A stretch of DNA of 64,000 nt from Sedimenticola thiotaurini (GCF_001007875.1 NZ_CP011412.1:62001-126000), one strand, 5' to 3'. Positions 37,648-45,309 are shown, counted from the first letter of the stretch. Made by a program: numbers and translations. Notes: a model not told the origin generated them from the sequence alone.

Positions 37648-37675
37648 GTAAATAAAAAGAAAAATTTTTATTTAC
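37648..37675. repeat. 11-bp AT-rich inverted repeat upstream of the sigma54 promoter
   Basis: gtaaataaaaa and tttttatttac are perfect arms around a six-base loop. It may be an IHF/regulator site or a weak terminator of the regulator gene. It is closer to the -24 element than usual enhancers. Confidence 0.55.
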
Positions 37676-37679
37676 CGGT

Positions 37680-37695
37680 TGGCATCCGGTTTGCA
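37680..37695 (+). promoter_or_regulatory. Sigma54 promoter of the sulfur-relay operon
   Basis: TGGCATCCGGTTTGCA has GG and GC ten bases apart and matches TGGCAY-N5-TTGCA. The expected start site is near 37706, 30 bases before the first gene. The NtrC-type regulator encoded just upstream supports function. Confidence 0.8.
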
Positions 37696-37735
37696 CTTCT
37701 CCAGCTACAACAATAAATTGGCATTTGGAGGGTGC

Positions 37736-38227
37736 ATGGATTTTTTTAAAAAGACGTATGACCCGGTGATCTCCCTGGCGATCATCTCGGTTCTGAATAT
37801 CTTCCTGTTTCTCACGGTCGGTGCCTGGACCGTGGGTGGTGGTGAGACCATGATGACCGGGCTCATCGCCGAGTTTTTCCTGGGCGAGGAGCTGGCCCGC
37901 ATCCCGTTCTGGGATCTGGTATTCCAGCCCGACGCCGGTTACTGGAAAATCTACATCAGCCTCGGCATGCTGTTCGGGGCCCTGGTGGGTGCGCTGCTCA
38001 GCAAGGAGTTCTACTGGCGCGTGCCCAAACATCTTTCCGAGTGGGTCATGATTACCATCGGCGGTCTGTTGATGGGTATCGGTATCCGACTCGCTTTTGT
38101 CTGCAATGTGAGCACCTTTTTTGGATTGACCCCGCAAATGAACCTGGGTGGTTATCTGTCGATTACCGGCATCATTGCCGGTGCCTGGGTCGGTTCACTC
38201 ATCTATAAGAAAGTTCTGGAGGGTTGA
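37736..38227 (+). CDS. YeeE/YedE-family sulfur transporter, first half
   Basis: A 163-residue membrane protein with about four TM segments. It contains the conserved GIGIRLAFVCNVSTFFG motif, whose cysteine in YeeE/TsuA proteins contacts thiosulfate during transport. Full YeeE proteins are single chains of about 350 residues. Here the two halves are separate genes. GGAGG lies four bases before the ATG at 37736. First gene after the sigma54 promoter. Confidence 0.88.
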   Translation: MDFFKKTYDPVISLAIISVLNIFLFLTVGAWTVGGGETMMTGLIAEFFLGEELARIPFWDLVFQPDAGYWKIYISLGMLFGALVGALLSKEFYWRVPKHLSEWVMITIGGLLMGIGIRLAFVCNVSTFFGLTPQMNLGGYLSITGIIAGAWVGSLIYKKVLEG

Positions 38228-38228
38228 T

Positions 38229-38873
38229 ATGTCGGTTGTCGGTCAATGTCTTGCCGCCTTTATCTTCGGCTCGGCGGTGGGTTTCCTGGTACAGCGTTCC
38301 CGTTTCTGCAACACGGCCGCACTGCGTGATGCCATGCTGTTCAAGACCTATCGCAATACCAAGGCGCTGCTGGTCACCATGATGATCCTGACGGTGGGAT
38401 TCACCACCTTCATGACCTTCGGTGACGGCTATCCGTTACAGTTTGATGTGGGTATCAACCAGATCATCGGGCTGTTCCTGTTCGGTATTGGTATGGTGCT
38501 GGCCGGAGCCTGTACCGTCTCCACCTGGGTCAAGGCGGGTGAAGGTAATGTGGGGGCCATCTGGGCGCTGCTGTTCACCTTTATCGGTATGTTCCTGTTC
38601 TCGCTGGTCTGGTCTTTCACCTACTGGCCGCCGGCCTCAGCCACCATGTCCGGTGAACCCAACCTGGCCGGGCTGCAGTTCGGTTTTGCCAATGCGGCCA
38701 CCCTGCAGGAGGAGACCGGTATTCCGGCACTCTTCTTCGGTCTGATCCAGACCGCGGTGCTCTACGCCATCTACCAGGCGATCCTGCGCAAGGAGCGGAG
38801 TATTGCCGCACAGCGTGCCCCGGCCAGCCAGCCGGCGGTAACAACCCAATCACCATTAGAAAGCAAATCCTGA
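38229..38873 (+). CDS. YeeE/YedE-family sulfur transporter, second half
   Basis: A 214-residue membrane protein with five or six TM segments and two cysteine motifs, QRSRFCNTAALRD and GACTVSTWVKAGEG, that complete the YeeE pattern. It starts one base after the first half stops, with GGAGG overlapping the end of that gene. Together they probably move thiosulfate or another sulfur species across the inner membrane. Confidence 0.88.
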   Translation: MSVVGQCLAAFIFGSAVGFLVQRSRFCNTAALRDAMLFKTYRNTKALLVTMMILTVGFTTFMTFGDGYPLQFDVGINQIIGLFLFGIGMVLAGACTVSTWVKAGEGNVGAIWALLFTFIGMFLFSLVWSFTYWPPASATMSGEPNLAGLQFGFANAATLQEETGIPALFFGLIQTAVLYAIYQAILRKERSIAAQRAPASQPAVTTQSPLESKS

Positions 38874-38898
38874 ATTGCACTCCAGAGGAGGAGAAAAC

Positions 38899-39210
38899 AT
38901 GGCACTTTTCGGACGCAAGAAAAAACAACCGGCAGAAGCCGCAGGTCCCACCGGCGAAGTGACGCTGGAAGATGGCAGCACCTATCCGGTCAATCAGATC
39001 GTGGACTGTATCGGCGACTCCTGCCCCCGTCCCCAGTTGATGACCAAGAAGGCGCTCTCCAACGCGGCGTCGGGCGATGTAATCGAGGTGCGGATTGACA
39101 ATCCCACTTCGATGGAAGCGATCCCGCCCATGATGCCGGAACTGGGCAGTACACACCTGGGCACGGTCAAAGACGACCGTTACTGGCGTGTCATCGTCCG
39201 TCGACAGTAG
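38899..39210 (+). CDS. TusA-family sulfur carrier protein
   Basis: A 103-residue protein with the TusA motif DCIGDSCPRPQLMTKKAL, whose cysteine carries persulfide. A basic and Ala-rich extension of about 30 residues (FGRKKKQ) precedes the fold and may bind membrane or a partner. TusA proteins relay sulfur in the cytoplasm. Linkage with YeeE is a known association. AGGAGG precedes the ATG. Confidence 0.9.
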   Translation: MALFGRKKKQPAEAAGPTGEVTLEDGSTYPVNQIVDCIGDSCPRPQLMTKKALSNAASGDVIEVRIDNPTSMEAIPPMMPELGSTHLGTVKDDRYWRVIVRRQ

Positions 39211-39219
39211 GGTGGGCTT

Positions 39220-39429
39220 ATGAGCAAAGGTTATATCCTGATGCTGACACTCTCCCTGGCGGTGACGGGTGTCTCGGTCGCTTCACTCGGCTATATCATC
39301 TCGGCCCAGCCGGACTATCTCCATTCCGATCGTGACGGGGTGCCGTTCTACACCCCCAAGGTGATCAACCCGGAAGGGGGCGAGCCATTGAGTATGGGCG
39401 AGCTGATTCGCCACTTTAAGGGAGAGTGA
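39220..39429 (+). CDS. Small single-TM protein of the sulfur operon (69 residues)
   Basis: I do not recognise a family. Residues 5-29 form one TM helix. The short exported part ends with EPLSMGELIRHFKGE. This end resembles that of the 88-residue protein two genes on (IPVFELVDYYLENPP), which suggests two related mini-proteins. It has no cysteine. It sits nine bases after the TusA gene. Confidence 0.75.
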   Translation: MSKGYILMLTLSLAVTGVSVASLGYIISAQPDYLHSDRDGVPFYTPKVINPEGGEPLSMGELIRHFKGE

Positions 39430-39430
39430 T

Positions 39431-39523
39431 ATGGAGCTGAGTCTGCAAACCTGGATTCAACTGGGCATGTTCGTACTGGCGATGGCCGTGCTTTATATCA
39501 GCATGACCAGCGATTCAACCTGA
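39431..39523 (+). CDS. Very small membrane peptide (30 residues)
   Basis: The ATG follows GGAGAG by four bases, one base after the previous stop. The peptide is MELSLQTWIQLGMF plus one TM helix and a short polar tail. The next gene has its own GGAGAG 12 bases later. It resembles CcoQ-like or assembly micropeptides in design, but no homology is claimed. Confidence 0.6.
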   Translation: MELSLQTWIQLGMFVLAMAVLYISMTSDST

Positions 39524-39535
39524 GGAGAGTGCAAG

Positions 39536-39802
39536 ATGCGCCGTGAAATAGTGATTTTCAACCTGCTCAGCCTGCTGGTTACTCTGGGTATCAGTGCACT
39601 GCTTTTCGGTAGTGCCTCGGTGCCGGACGAGAAGCGCCTTGCCGCCAGTGAGCCACAGCCGGTGGAGGCTTTCGAGGATGTGGATCTGGGGCCCGATTAT
39701 GGTGAGATACCGGTATTCGAACTGGTGGATTACTATCTGGAAAATCCGCCGGTAAAGTCCGCGACAGCGGCGCCGGTGCAGCGCCATTTTGGTGGCTGCT
39801 AG
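39536..39802 (+). CDS. Small single-TM protein ending in Gly-Gly-Cys
   Basis: An 88-residue protein with a TM helix at residues 7-27, an acidic exported segment, the IPVFELVDYYLENPP motif and a flexible end RHFGGC. The terminal cysteine is the only one. A Cys on a Gly-rich C-terminal arm recalls SoxY (GGCGG), where it carries sulfur covalently. It is followed without a gap by a rhodanese-like gene. A membrane-tethered sulfur carrier is proposed, not shown. Confidence 0.75.
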   Translation: MRREIVIFNLLSLLVTLGISALLFGSASVPDEKRLAASEPQPVEAFEDVDLGPDYGEIPVFELVDYYLENPPVKSATAAPVQRHFGGC

Positions 39803-40639
39803 GTGGTGATCCGGTTCGCCACGCTCTGTTGCCTGGGCCTGGTGGCGTTATCGCTGCAGGCGGCCGAAACCGGGTTACGGTTTATCGACCGGTTGCCCGG
39901 GGACGACAGCTGGCGGATGCTGGACACCCGGCCCCACAGTCAGTGTGAAAAACGCACGATCAAGGGGGGGCGCTGCCTGGCCGCCAGCGATCTGCTCGGC
40001 CACAGCGGTCGTCTGCCAAGCCTGCGGGACATTGTCTGGTTACTCGGCACCCTGGGGCTGAAAGGTGATGAGACCGTGGTCGTGGCGGGCCAAACGGGAG
40101 CCGCTAGAGACTTTATTGCCGGTCTGCTCTATCTGGCCGGGCAGAAGCAGGTGCTGGTGCTGCAACCACCCTTGAGTCGGGTGATGTCCGGTACAACCGT
40201 GCCACTTGACATGGGTCGGACCCGCAGCATGAGCCGTGAGCAACACTACGTGGCGCGCCCACGGGATCACCTGATCGTGCTGCGTCGTGAACTGCAGCGA
40301 CGTCTGGTGCAACAGGAAGTCCTGCGTCTGCTGGATGTACGCAGCCAGGCCGAGTACTGGGGCGAACAGATACGCGGCTGGCGGGGCGGTCACATCCCGG
40401 GGGCGGAGTTTGTCGCCTCTCTGGATGTGCTGTCACTCCGGCCGACACAGGCCGGTGTAAGTACAGTGATCTATGGCCATGGGCCGTTTGAGTCGATCGC
40501 CGCCTTCGCCCGCTTACAGGGGCAGTGGAGTGGACCTGTACAGGTGTTGATCGAAGGCTGGCGTGCCTGGTCGGCGGACGCCACTCTGCCGGTCGATGCG
40601 GAAACTTATAACGATAACAAGACGCTGATCGATTCCTGA
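39803..40639 (+). CDS. Exported tandem rhodanese-like protein lacking catalytic cysteines
   Basis: A 278-residue protein with a signal peptide ending LQAAE and two rhodanese-like domains (VVVAGQTGAARDFIAGLL and LRLLDVRSQAEYWGEQIRGW with HIPGAEF). At the positions of the rhodanese cysteine loop it has AGQTGAAR and YGHGPFES, so neither domain can form the usual persulfide. It probably binds rather than transfers sulfur, or positions the Gly-Gly-Cys protein. The GTG start directly follows the previous stop. Confidence 0.78.
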   Translation: MVIRFATLCCLGLVALSLQAAETGLRFIDRLPGDDSWRMLDTRPHSQCEKRTIKGGRCLAASDLLGHSGRLPSLRDIVWLLGTLGLKGDETVVVAGQTGAARDFIAGLLYLAGQKQVLVLQPPLSRVMSGTTVPLDMGRTRSMSREQHYVARPRDHLIVLRRELQRRLVQQEVLRLLDVRSQAEYWGEQIRGWRGGHIPGAEFVASLDVLSLRPTQAGVSTVIYGHGPFESIAAFARLQGQWSGPVQVLIEGWRAWSADATLPVDAETYNDNKTLIDS

Positions 40640-40692
40640 TCACCGGAACGTCAGTAGTCTATAGAAACGCCTTCGGGCTAAGGGAGGTATGT

Positions 40693-40983
40693 GTGAATCT
40701 GCTGTTTATTGTATCCACGCCGGGTGCCGGGCGCTTGCTGAAGTCGCTGGCGGCGGCCTGTAAGCGCAAGGGCACCCGATGGAGCTGTTTCTTTACCAAC
40801 GACGGGGTAAGTATTCTGGCCGAACCCGGGATGGAGGATCTGTCCTGTTGCGCGCAACGGGTGGTGGTCTGCGAGCACTCCTGGGCCCGTTTCATGGGGG
40901 ATAAGCCCTGCCCGGTAGAGCTGGGCAGCCAGACCCAGAACAGCATCATGGTCGGTGAAGCCGATCGGATTGTGAGTCTGTAG
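40693..40983 (+). CDS. Small DsrE-like protein A
   Basis: A 96-residue cytosolic protein beginning with a beta-strand/helix MNLLFIVSTPGAGRLLKSLAAACKRKG style segment as in DsrE-fold proteins, with CFFTNDGV and a possible active cysteine in VVVCEHSW. It ends ADRIVSL. Shorter than DsrE (about 130). GTG start with GGGAGG five bases before. The first of three similar small genes. Confidence 0.65.
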   Translation: MNLLFIVSTPGAGRLLKSLAAACKRKGTRWSCFFTNDGVSILAEPGMEDLSCCAQRVVVCEHSWARFMGDKPCPVELGSQTQNSIMVGEADRIVSL

Positions 40984-40993
40984 GGGAGGAGCT

Positions 40994-41266
40994 ATGGCAA
41001 ATAAAAATCTGGTTGTACTGGCGCGGCGGGATCACGCGGAAGCGATGCGTGTGGCGGCCGGCCTGACCATCGCCGGCCACGGGGTTCGTCTGATCTTCAT
41101 GACCGGTCCGGTGGAAGAGACGCCTGAAAACATGGAGCAGGCGGAGACGCTGGAGCTGTGTGATATCGAGCCGGAGACCACGGTTCGTGGCGAAGAACTG
41201 CCCTATATGGATAGTGCCGCTCTGTCGCTGGCTCTGCTCCAGGCGGACAGTGTGATCAATCTTTAA
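40994..41266 (+). CDS. Small DsrE/DsrF-like protein B
   Basis: A 90-residue protein with the pattern KNLVVLARRDHAEAMRVAAG and GHGVRLIFMTG expected of a DsrE/F fold. It has one cysteine (LELCDIE) and ends ADSVINL, like its neighbours. GGGAGGAG precedes the ATG. It may form a complex with the genes on either side, as DsrE, DsrF and DsrH do. Confidence 0.65.
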   Translation: MANKNLVVLARRDHAEAMRVAAGLTIAGHGVRLIFMTGPVEETPENMEQAETLELCDIEPETTVRGEELPYMDSAALSLALLQADSVINL

Positions 41267-41281
41267 GGGACCCGTATAACA

Positions 41282-41467
41282 ATGAATATAGCCGTATTAA
41301 AAACCGGTCTGTTCCCCGACAGTGAAACCGTCGAAGAGGGGATCGACCACCTATTATCGCGTTGCAACCTGTATCAGTATGATGCAACACGTGACGATCT
41401 CTCGGACAGTGACTGGGATCAGATCCTTGATGAGATTCTGGATGCTGAACGTCTGATCGTGCTCTAA
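41282..41467 (+). CDS. Small acidic protein C, DsrH/TusB-like by position
   Basis: A 61-residue acidic protein with one cysteine (LLSRCNLYQYD) and the same closing pattern as its neighbours (AERLIVL). It is shorter than TusB or DsrH, so the family call is tentative. It is the third member of a row of three with spacings of 10 to 15 bases. Confidence 0.55.
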   Translation: MNIAVLKTGLFPDSETVEEGIDHLLSRCNLYQYDATRDDLSDSDWDQILDEILDAERLIVL

Positions 41468-41486
41468 AAACAACAGGAGGATGGAT

Positions 41487-42410
41487 ATGAAAATAATCAA
41501 CAAGATCGGCAGTGGATTGGCGTTACTGGGTTTCTGTTCGATAGCCTGGGGCGCAACGCCACTGGTTGATGCGAACTGGGTAAAAGAAAATAGCTGTAAT
41601 CCGGATGTACGGGTGCTGGATATACGCAACAAGCTGGATGGCGGATCCAAAACAACCTACATGCGGGGACATATTCCCTGTGCGATTCACACCGACTACG
41701 CCAAGGATGGTTGGCGCATTACGGTCAATAAAGTGCCCGGCCTGCTACCCCCGGTGGATAAGCTGGAAAAACTGATCGGTGGCCTGGGTGTGGATAATCA
41801 GACCCATGTGGTGATTTATCACGCCGGTAAAAACGCCCTGGATCTTGGCAGCGCCACCCGGGTCTACTGGACTTTCAAGGTGCTGGGTCATGATAATGTC
41901 TCTATTCTCGATGGTGGTTTTGCCGCTTACACCGCAGACAAGAAAAACCCGCTGGAGAAGGGCAACAAAAAGGCTGAACCAAAAACTTTCAAGGCGACCC
42001 TGAACGAATCGGTGCTGGCGACCAAAGAGGATGTTAAGGCAGCCATCGACAGCGGCGTGACCCTGATTGATAACCGGCCGAACCATCAATACCTGGGTAT
42101 CAACAGGCATCCCAAGGCGACCCGTAATGGCACCATACCGCAGTCCAAAAATCTGCCGGAGAGCTGGCTGACCGTAAATGGCGGGGGTAAATTCCGCGAT
42201 ACGGCGTCGTTGAAAAAGCTCTACCAGGTTGCAGATGTCTCCCCTGAGGGTGATACGATCAACTTCTGCAATACCGGTCACTGGGCATCCCTGGGCTGGT
42301 TTGTCGGCAGCGAACTGCTGGGTAACAAGCAATCCCGTCTCTATGATGGCTCCATGGTAGAGTGGACAGTGGATAGCGCACTGCCGATGAGTGAGCAAGT
42401 CAAGCTCTGA
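41487..42410 (+). CDS. Exported tandem-domain sulfurtransferase (rhodanese) with active cysteine
   Basis: A 307-residue periplasmic rhodanese with a signal peptide ending AWGAT. The N-terminal domain has HAGKNALD in place of a cysteine loop. The C-terminal domain has the active loop FCNTGHWAS. Domain arrangement matches thiosulfate/mercaptopyruvate sulfurtransferases. It should form a persulfide in the periplasm and could load the Gly-Gly-Cys protein. The start at 41487 gives AGGAGG a six-base spacing. The ATG at 41481 abuts it. Confidence 0.88.
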   Translation: MKIINKIGSGLALLGFCSIAWGATPLVDANWVKENSCNPDVRVLDIRNKLDGGSKTTYMRGHIPCAIHTDYAKDGWRITVNKVPGLLPPVDKLEKLIGGLGVDNQTHVVIYHAGKNALDLGSATRVYWTFKVLGHDNVSILDGGFAAYTADKKNPLEKGNKKAEPKTFKATLNESVLATKEDVKAAIDSGVTLIDNRPNHQYLGINRHPKATRNGTIPQSKNLPESWLTVNGGGKFRDTASLKKLYQVADVSPEGDTINFCNTGHWASLGWFVGSELLGNKQSRLYDGSMVEWTVDSALPMSEQVKL

Positions 42411-43039
42411 TGAGCCGGTTTTTAATCGGATTGGTGGCCGGAATCGCCCTGTTGATTCCGGCCACCGTTATTTCAGCTGGCGAACAGCAGCGCCGCTTCA
42501 CGGTGGAACTGGCCCTGCTCGCGGGTGACAGTCGCCTGTTGCAGGAAGAGAGCCTGTCTGTCGAAAAACGCCGCTGGATCGAGGGACGCATCACCAGCGC
42601 CTTGAATGTATTACCGTTATTGGCGAGACAGTTTCTGGAAGAGTCCGGGCTGACGGATAACAGCCTGTTGGAGCGGCTGGGTGGTCTGCAGCAGCAGAGA
42701 CCGGGCTCTGTCGCGCTGCTGACGGCGGCCCGTGAATTGAGTCAACAGTTTCCCATCCCCTTTCCCGTCGATTTTCAGCAGCCGCTGGGCGTCTCCGCCG
42801 AGTCAGAGATTAAAACGGTTTACCAGCAGTTGTGTCTTGGTTGTCACATAACATCGGCCCCCGAGTCGTCCGTTGTGATAGGCAACTTCGGCAGTTTCGC
42901 CCGCTCCATGCCGGATAGTGAATGGCTGGCCCGTCTGCTGGGAGGGCTGCGGGGTGATGCCTATACCGGTTATGAAAATCCCTTCAGCGATGCGGAGATC
43001 GCTGCCCTGTTTCGCTATACCCGGGACGAACTTCCCTGA
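42410..43039 (+). CDS. Exported monoheme cytochrome c-like protein
   Basis: A 209-residue protein with a signal peptide ending VISAG. An uncharacterised helical region of about 110 residues follows, then a C-terminal cytochrome domain with one CLGCH heme site and a possible methionine ligand in ARSMPDSEW. It starts inside the stop of the rhodanese gene (TGATG). It would take electrons from periplasmic sulfur oxidation. Last gene of the operon. Confidence 0.82.
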   Translation: MSRFLIGLVAGIALLIPATVISAGEQQRRFTVELALLAGDSRLLQEESLSVEKRRWIEGRITSALNVLPLLARQFLEESGLTDNSLLERLGGLQQQRPGSVALLTAARELSQQFPIPFPVDFQQPLGVSAESEIKTVYQQLCLGCHITSAPESSVVIGNFGSFARSMPDSEWLARLLGGLRGDAYTGYENPFSDAEIAALFRYTRDELP

Positions 43040-43448
43040 CCGGTGATATAGACTCCTTTGCTGTTCCCAGTTCAACTGTTGGTCTTTCGGATCACTGATA
43101 GATTGATCTGATCCGGTAACGGCTGGTTTCAACCACCGGGTTTGCCCCCGTTCGGTGAAAGCATTCCTGATAGATGCGCACTCCTGGGTCCAACTTATCC
43201 AATGACTGTTGTTCCTGCATTGAACTCGCCGGAATGAATAAAAACGCTGCACGCTGATAGCCTAGGAATCCATATCGGGTAAAAATCGTCAGTATTTTTT
43301 ACAGTGGGTGATTTTAATGACTGAGTGAGCTTTTTAACTTATTGATTAATAAGGGTATGTGTGGGGTTGGCACGACTAGTGCTTTATGTCGATTACGAAA
43401 ACACGCTGACCAATTTTAATGCTCAGGTTAGAGCAAGGGAGTTACGAG
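43040..43448. other. Intergenic region of 409 bases with inverted repeat and sigma54 promoter
   Basis: An inverted repeat cggatca-N14-tgatccg spans 43088-43115 after the cytochrome stop, possibly a terminator stem. The stretch from about 43290 is AT-rich and leads to a sigma54-type promoter at 43367-43383. I find no gene. Confidence 0.5.
43367..43383 (+). promoter_or_regulatory. Sigma54-type promoter of the PEP-CTERM gene
   Basis: TTGGCACGACTAGTGCT has a perfect TTGGCACG -24 box and a GTGC -12 box, with ten bases between GG and GC. It lies 66 bases before the start codon. PEP-CTERM genes in other bacteria are known to be under PrsK/PrsR and sigma54. Confidence 0.72.
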
Positions 43449-44216
43449 ATGAAAAAACTGAAAAAACTGTGGGGTGCGCTGGCGGCTTTGCCCCTTCTGT
43501 TTGGGGCAACCCAGGTGTCGGCGGTTCCAGTGGATTTGGAACTGTCCCTGGTGATCGATGTATCCGGTAGTGTCAGCACGAGTGAATACAATCTGATGAT
43601 GGACGGGTATGCTAACGCCTTCCGCGATGCCACCATCCAGAACAATATCCTCAGTACCGCCAATGGCGATCTGGGGCAGATCGCGGTGAATGTGGTCTTC
43701 TTTGCTTCAAATTTCTACACAACCGCATTGGATACTTTTACCCTGCTGGACTCAGCGGCAGCGATTAATACTTTTGCCGATACCCTGGATAACTTCGCTC
43801 GTCCCGGGGGTGGTGGAACCGACATCTTTGATGGTGTTAATGCTGCGACAGCTCTGCTGACTGCTGATAACGGCTTTGAAAGCACCAACCTGATTATGGA
43901 TGTCTCCGGTGACGGCACCTCCACTGCATTCTTTACTCAGGCCGCCCGGGATGCGGCAGAAGCGGCAGGTATCACCATCAACGGTATCACCATTGGTAGT
44001 CAGGGTATCAATGATTTCTACATCGCTAATGTGATTACCAGTGATGGTTTTGCGCTTCACGCGACCGATTTTGATGATTTCTCCAACGGTATCAAAACCA
44101 AACTGGTGGTTGAAACCAGTGGTGGCGATACGTCCGTACCTGCACCGGCAACCCTGTTGCTGATGGGCGCCGGTCTGTTGGGCTTCAGCGCTACTCGGCG
44201 CCGCAAAGCCAGCTGA
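43449..44216 (+). CDS. PEP-CTERM-anchored DUF1194/von Willebrand A-like exported protein
   Basis: A 255-residue protein with a signal peptide ending VSAVP and a VWA-type domain whose metal site reads DVSGSVS. A sorting tail VPAPATLLLMGAGLLGFSATRRR follows. This tail is recognised by exosortase for processing and surface or matrix delivery. The MIDAS motif suggests ion-dependent adhesion. AGGGAG lies seven bases before the ATG at 43449. Exosortase genes are not in this window. Confidence 0.88.
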   Translation: MKKLKKLWGALAALPLLFGATQVSAVPVDLELSLVIDVSGSVSTSEYNLMMDGYANAFRDATIQNNILSTANGDLGQIAVNVVFFASNFYTTALDTFTLLDSAAAINTFADTLDNFARPGGGGTDIFDGVNAATALLTADNGFESTNLIMDVSGDGTSTAFFTQAARDAAEAAGITINGITIGSQGINDFYIANVITSDGFALHATDFDDFSNGIKTKLVVETSGGDTSVPAPATLLLMGAGLLGFSATRRRKAS

Positions 44217-44242
44217 ACCAACTCAACAACCCGTAGTCCAAA

Positions 44243-44267
44243 AGCCCCGCATAGCGGGGCTTTTTTT
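44243..44267 (+). terminator. Rho-independent terminator after the PEP-CTERM gene
   Basis: A gccccgc/gcggggc stem with a three-base loop is followed by seven T residues, 27 bases after the stop. Confidence 0.93.
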
Positions 44268-44412
44268 GTGCCGGATAAGATGATTCATATCCCGGATAAG
44301 AGAGTAAGCTACGGGCACATTGCCCGGGGGGCTGAGACCCTGCTACATTCTTGAAAATATTTGTGATTATCCCTATCTCCCGGGTGTTGTTAATTTACGG
44401 AGTCCTGACCTG

Positions 44413-45291
44413 ATGAAGCGAATAGTCCTGTTTCTGGCCACCAACCTGGCAGTCCTTGCGGTGCTCTCTGTTACTCTGCGCCTGCTGGGCGTGGAACGCA
44501 TTCTCGATGAGCAGGGGGTGGGGCTGGACATGAACTCCCTGATTATCTTTGCTGCGGTACTGGGCTTTGGTGGTTCGCTGATTTCCCTCTTTATCTCCAA
44601 ATGGACCGCCAAGCGGATGATGGGACTGCGGGTGATCGAAACGCCTGCAACCGCAGTGGAGCAGTGGCTGATCAATACGGTCCAGCGACAGGCCGAGCAG
44701 GCCGGGATCGGCATGCCGGAAGTGGCGATCTACGAAGGGGCAGAGATGAATGCCTTTGCCACCGGCTGGAATCGCAATGACTCCCTGGTGGCGGTGAGCA
44801 GCGGACTGCTGCAACAGATGGATCGGGCCGAGGTGGAGGCGGTGCTGGGCCACGAGATCAGTCACGTGGCGAATGGCGACATGGTGACCCTGGCCTTGAT
44901 CCAGGGCGTGGTAAACACCTTCGTTATTGTGCTCTCCCGGGTGGTGGGGCACCTGGTGGATCGGGTGGTATTCAAGACCGAGCGGGGACATGGCCCGGCT
45001 TTCTGGATCACCACCATCGTGGCTGAACTGGTGTTGGGTATCCTGGCCAGTATTATCGTCATGTGGTTCTCCCGTCAGCGGGAGTACCGGGCCGATGCGG
45101 GGGGTGCCAAACTGGCCGGTCGCACCAGTATGATCAATGCCCTGGCCAAACTGGGTGGTGTGCAGCAGACGGAAGGTTTACCGGACCAACTGGCCGCCTT
45201 CGGGATCGCCGGCGGCAAAGGGTTAAGTGACCTGTTCAGGACCCATCCCCGCATTGAGGACCGCATCGCCCGCCTTCGGGAACAGGGTTAA
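44413..45291 (+). CDS. htpX: Membrane zinc metalloprotease HtpX
   Basis: A 292-residue M48 protease with two N-terminal TM helices, the zinc motif [10 protein letters not shown] and a second pair of TM segments, followed by [12 protein letters not shown]. It degrades misfolded inner-membrane proteins. It is of normal length, and the ATG at 44413 gives the family-typical [14 protein letters not shown] start. A lipoprotein gene follows. Confidence 0.96.
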   Translation: MKRIVLFLATNLAVLAVLSVTLRLLGVERILDEQGVGLDMNSLIIFAAVLGFGGSLISLFISKWTAKRMMGLRVIETPATAVEQWLINTVQRQAEQAGIGMPEVAIYEGAEMNAFATGWNRNDSLVAVSSGLLQQMDRAEVEAVLGHEISHVANGDMVTLALIQGVVNTFVIVLSRVVGHLVDRVVFKTERGHGPAFWITTIVAELVLGILASIIVMWFSRQREYRADAGGAKLAGRTSMINALAKLGGVQQTEGLPDQLAAFGIAGGKGLSDLFRTHPRIEDRIARLREQG

Positions 45292-45309
45292 CAGCTGAAC
45301 AGGCACCCC

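Noticed and set aside
37648-37675. AT-only hairpin as a strong rho-independent terminator
   Set aside because: The stem has no stable GC core. I list it as an inverted repeat with unknown role instead.
44323-44344. A GGGGGGCTGAGACCCTG stretch resembling part of a TPP riboswitch before htpX
   Set aside because: The second conserved half (the CCTGAT...GGGTAATGCC-type arm and the GTAGGGA end) is absent, and htpX has no thiamine link.
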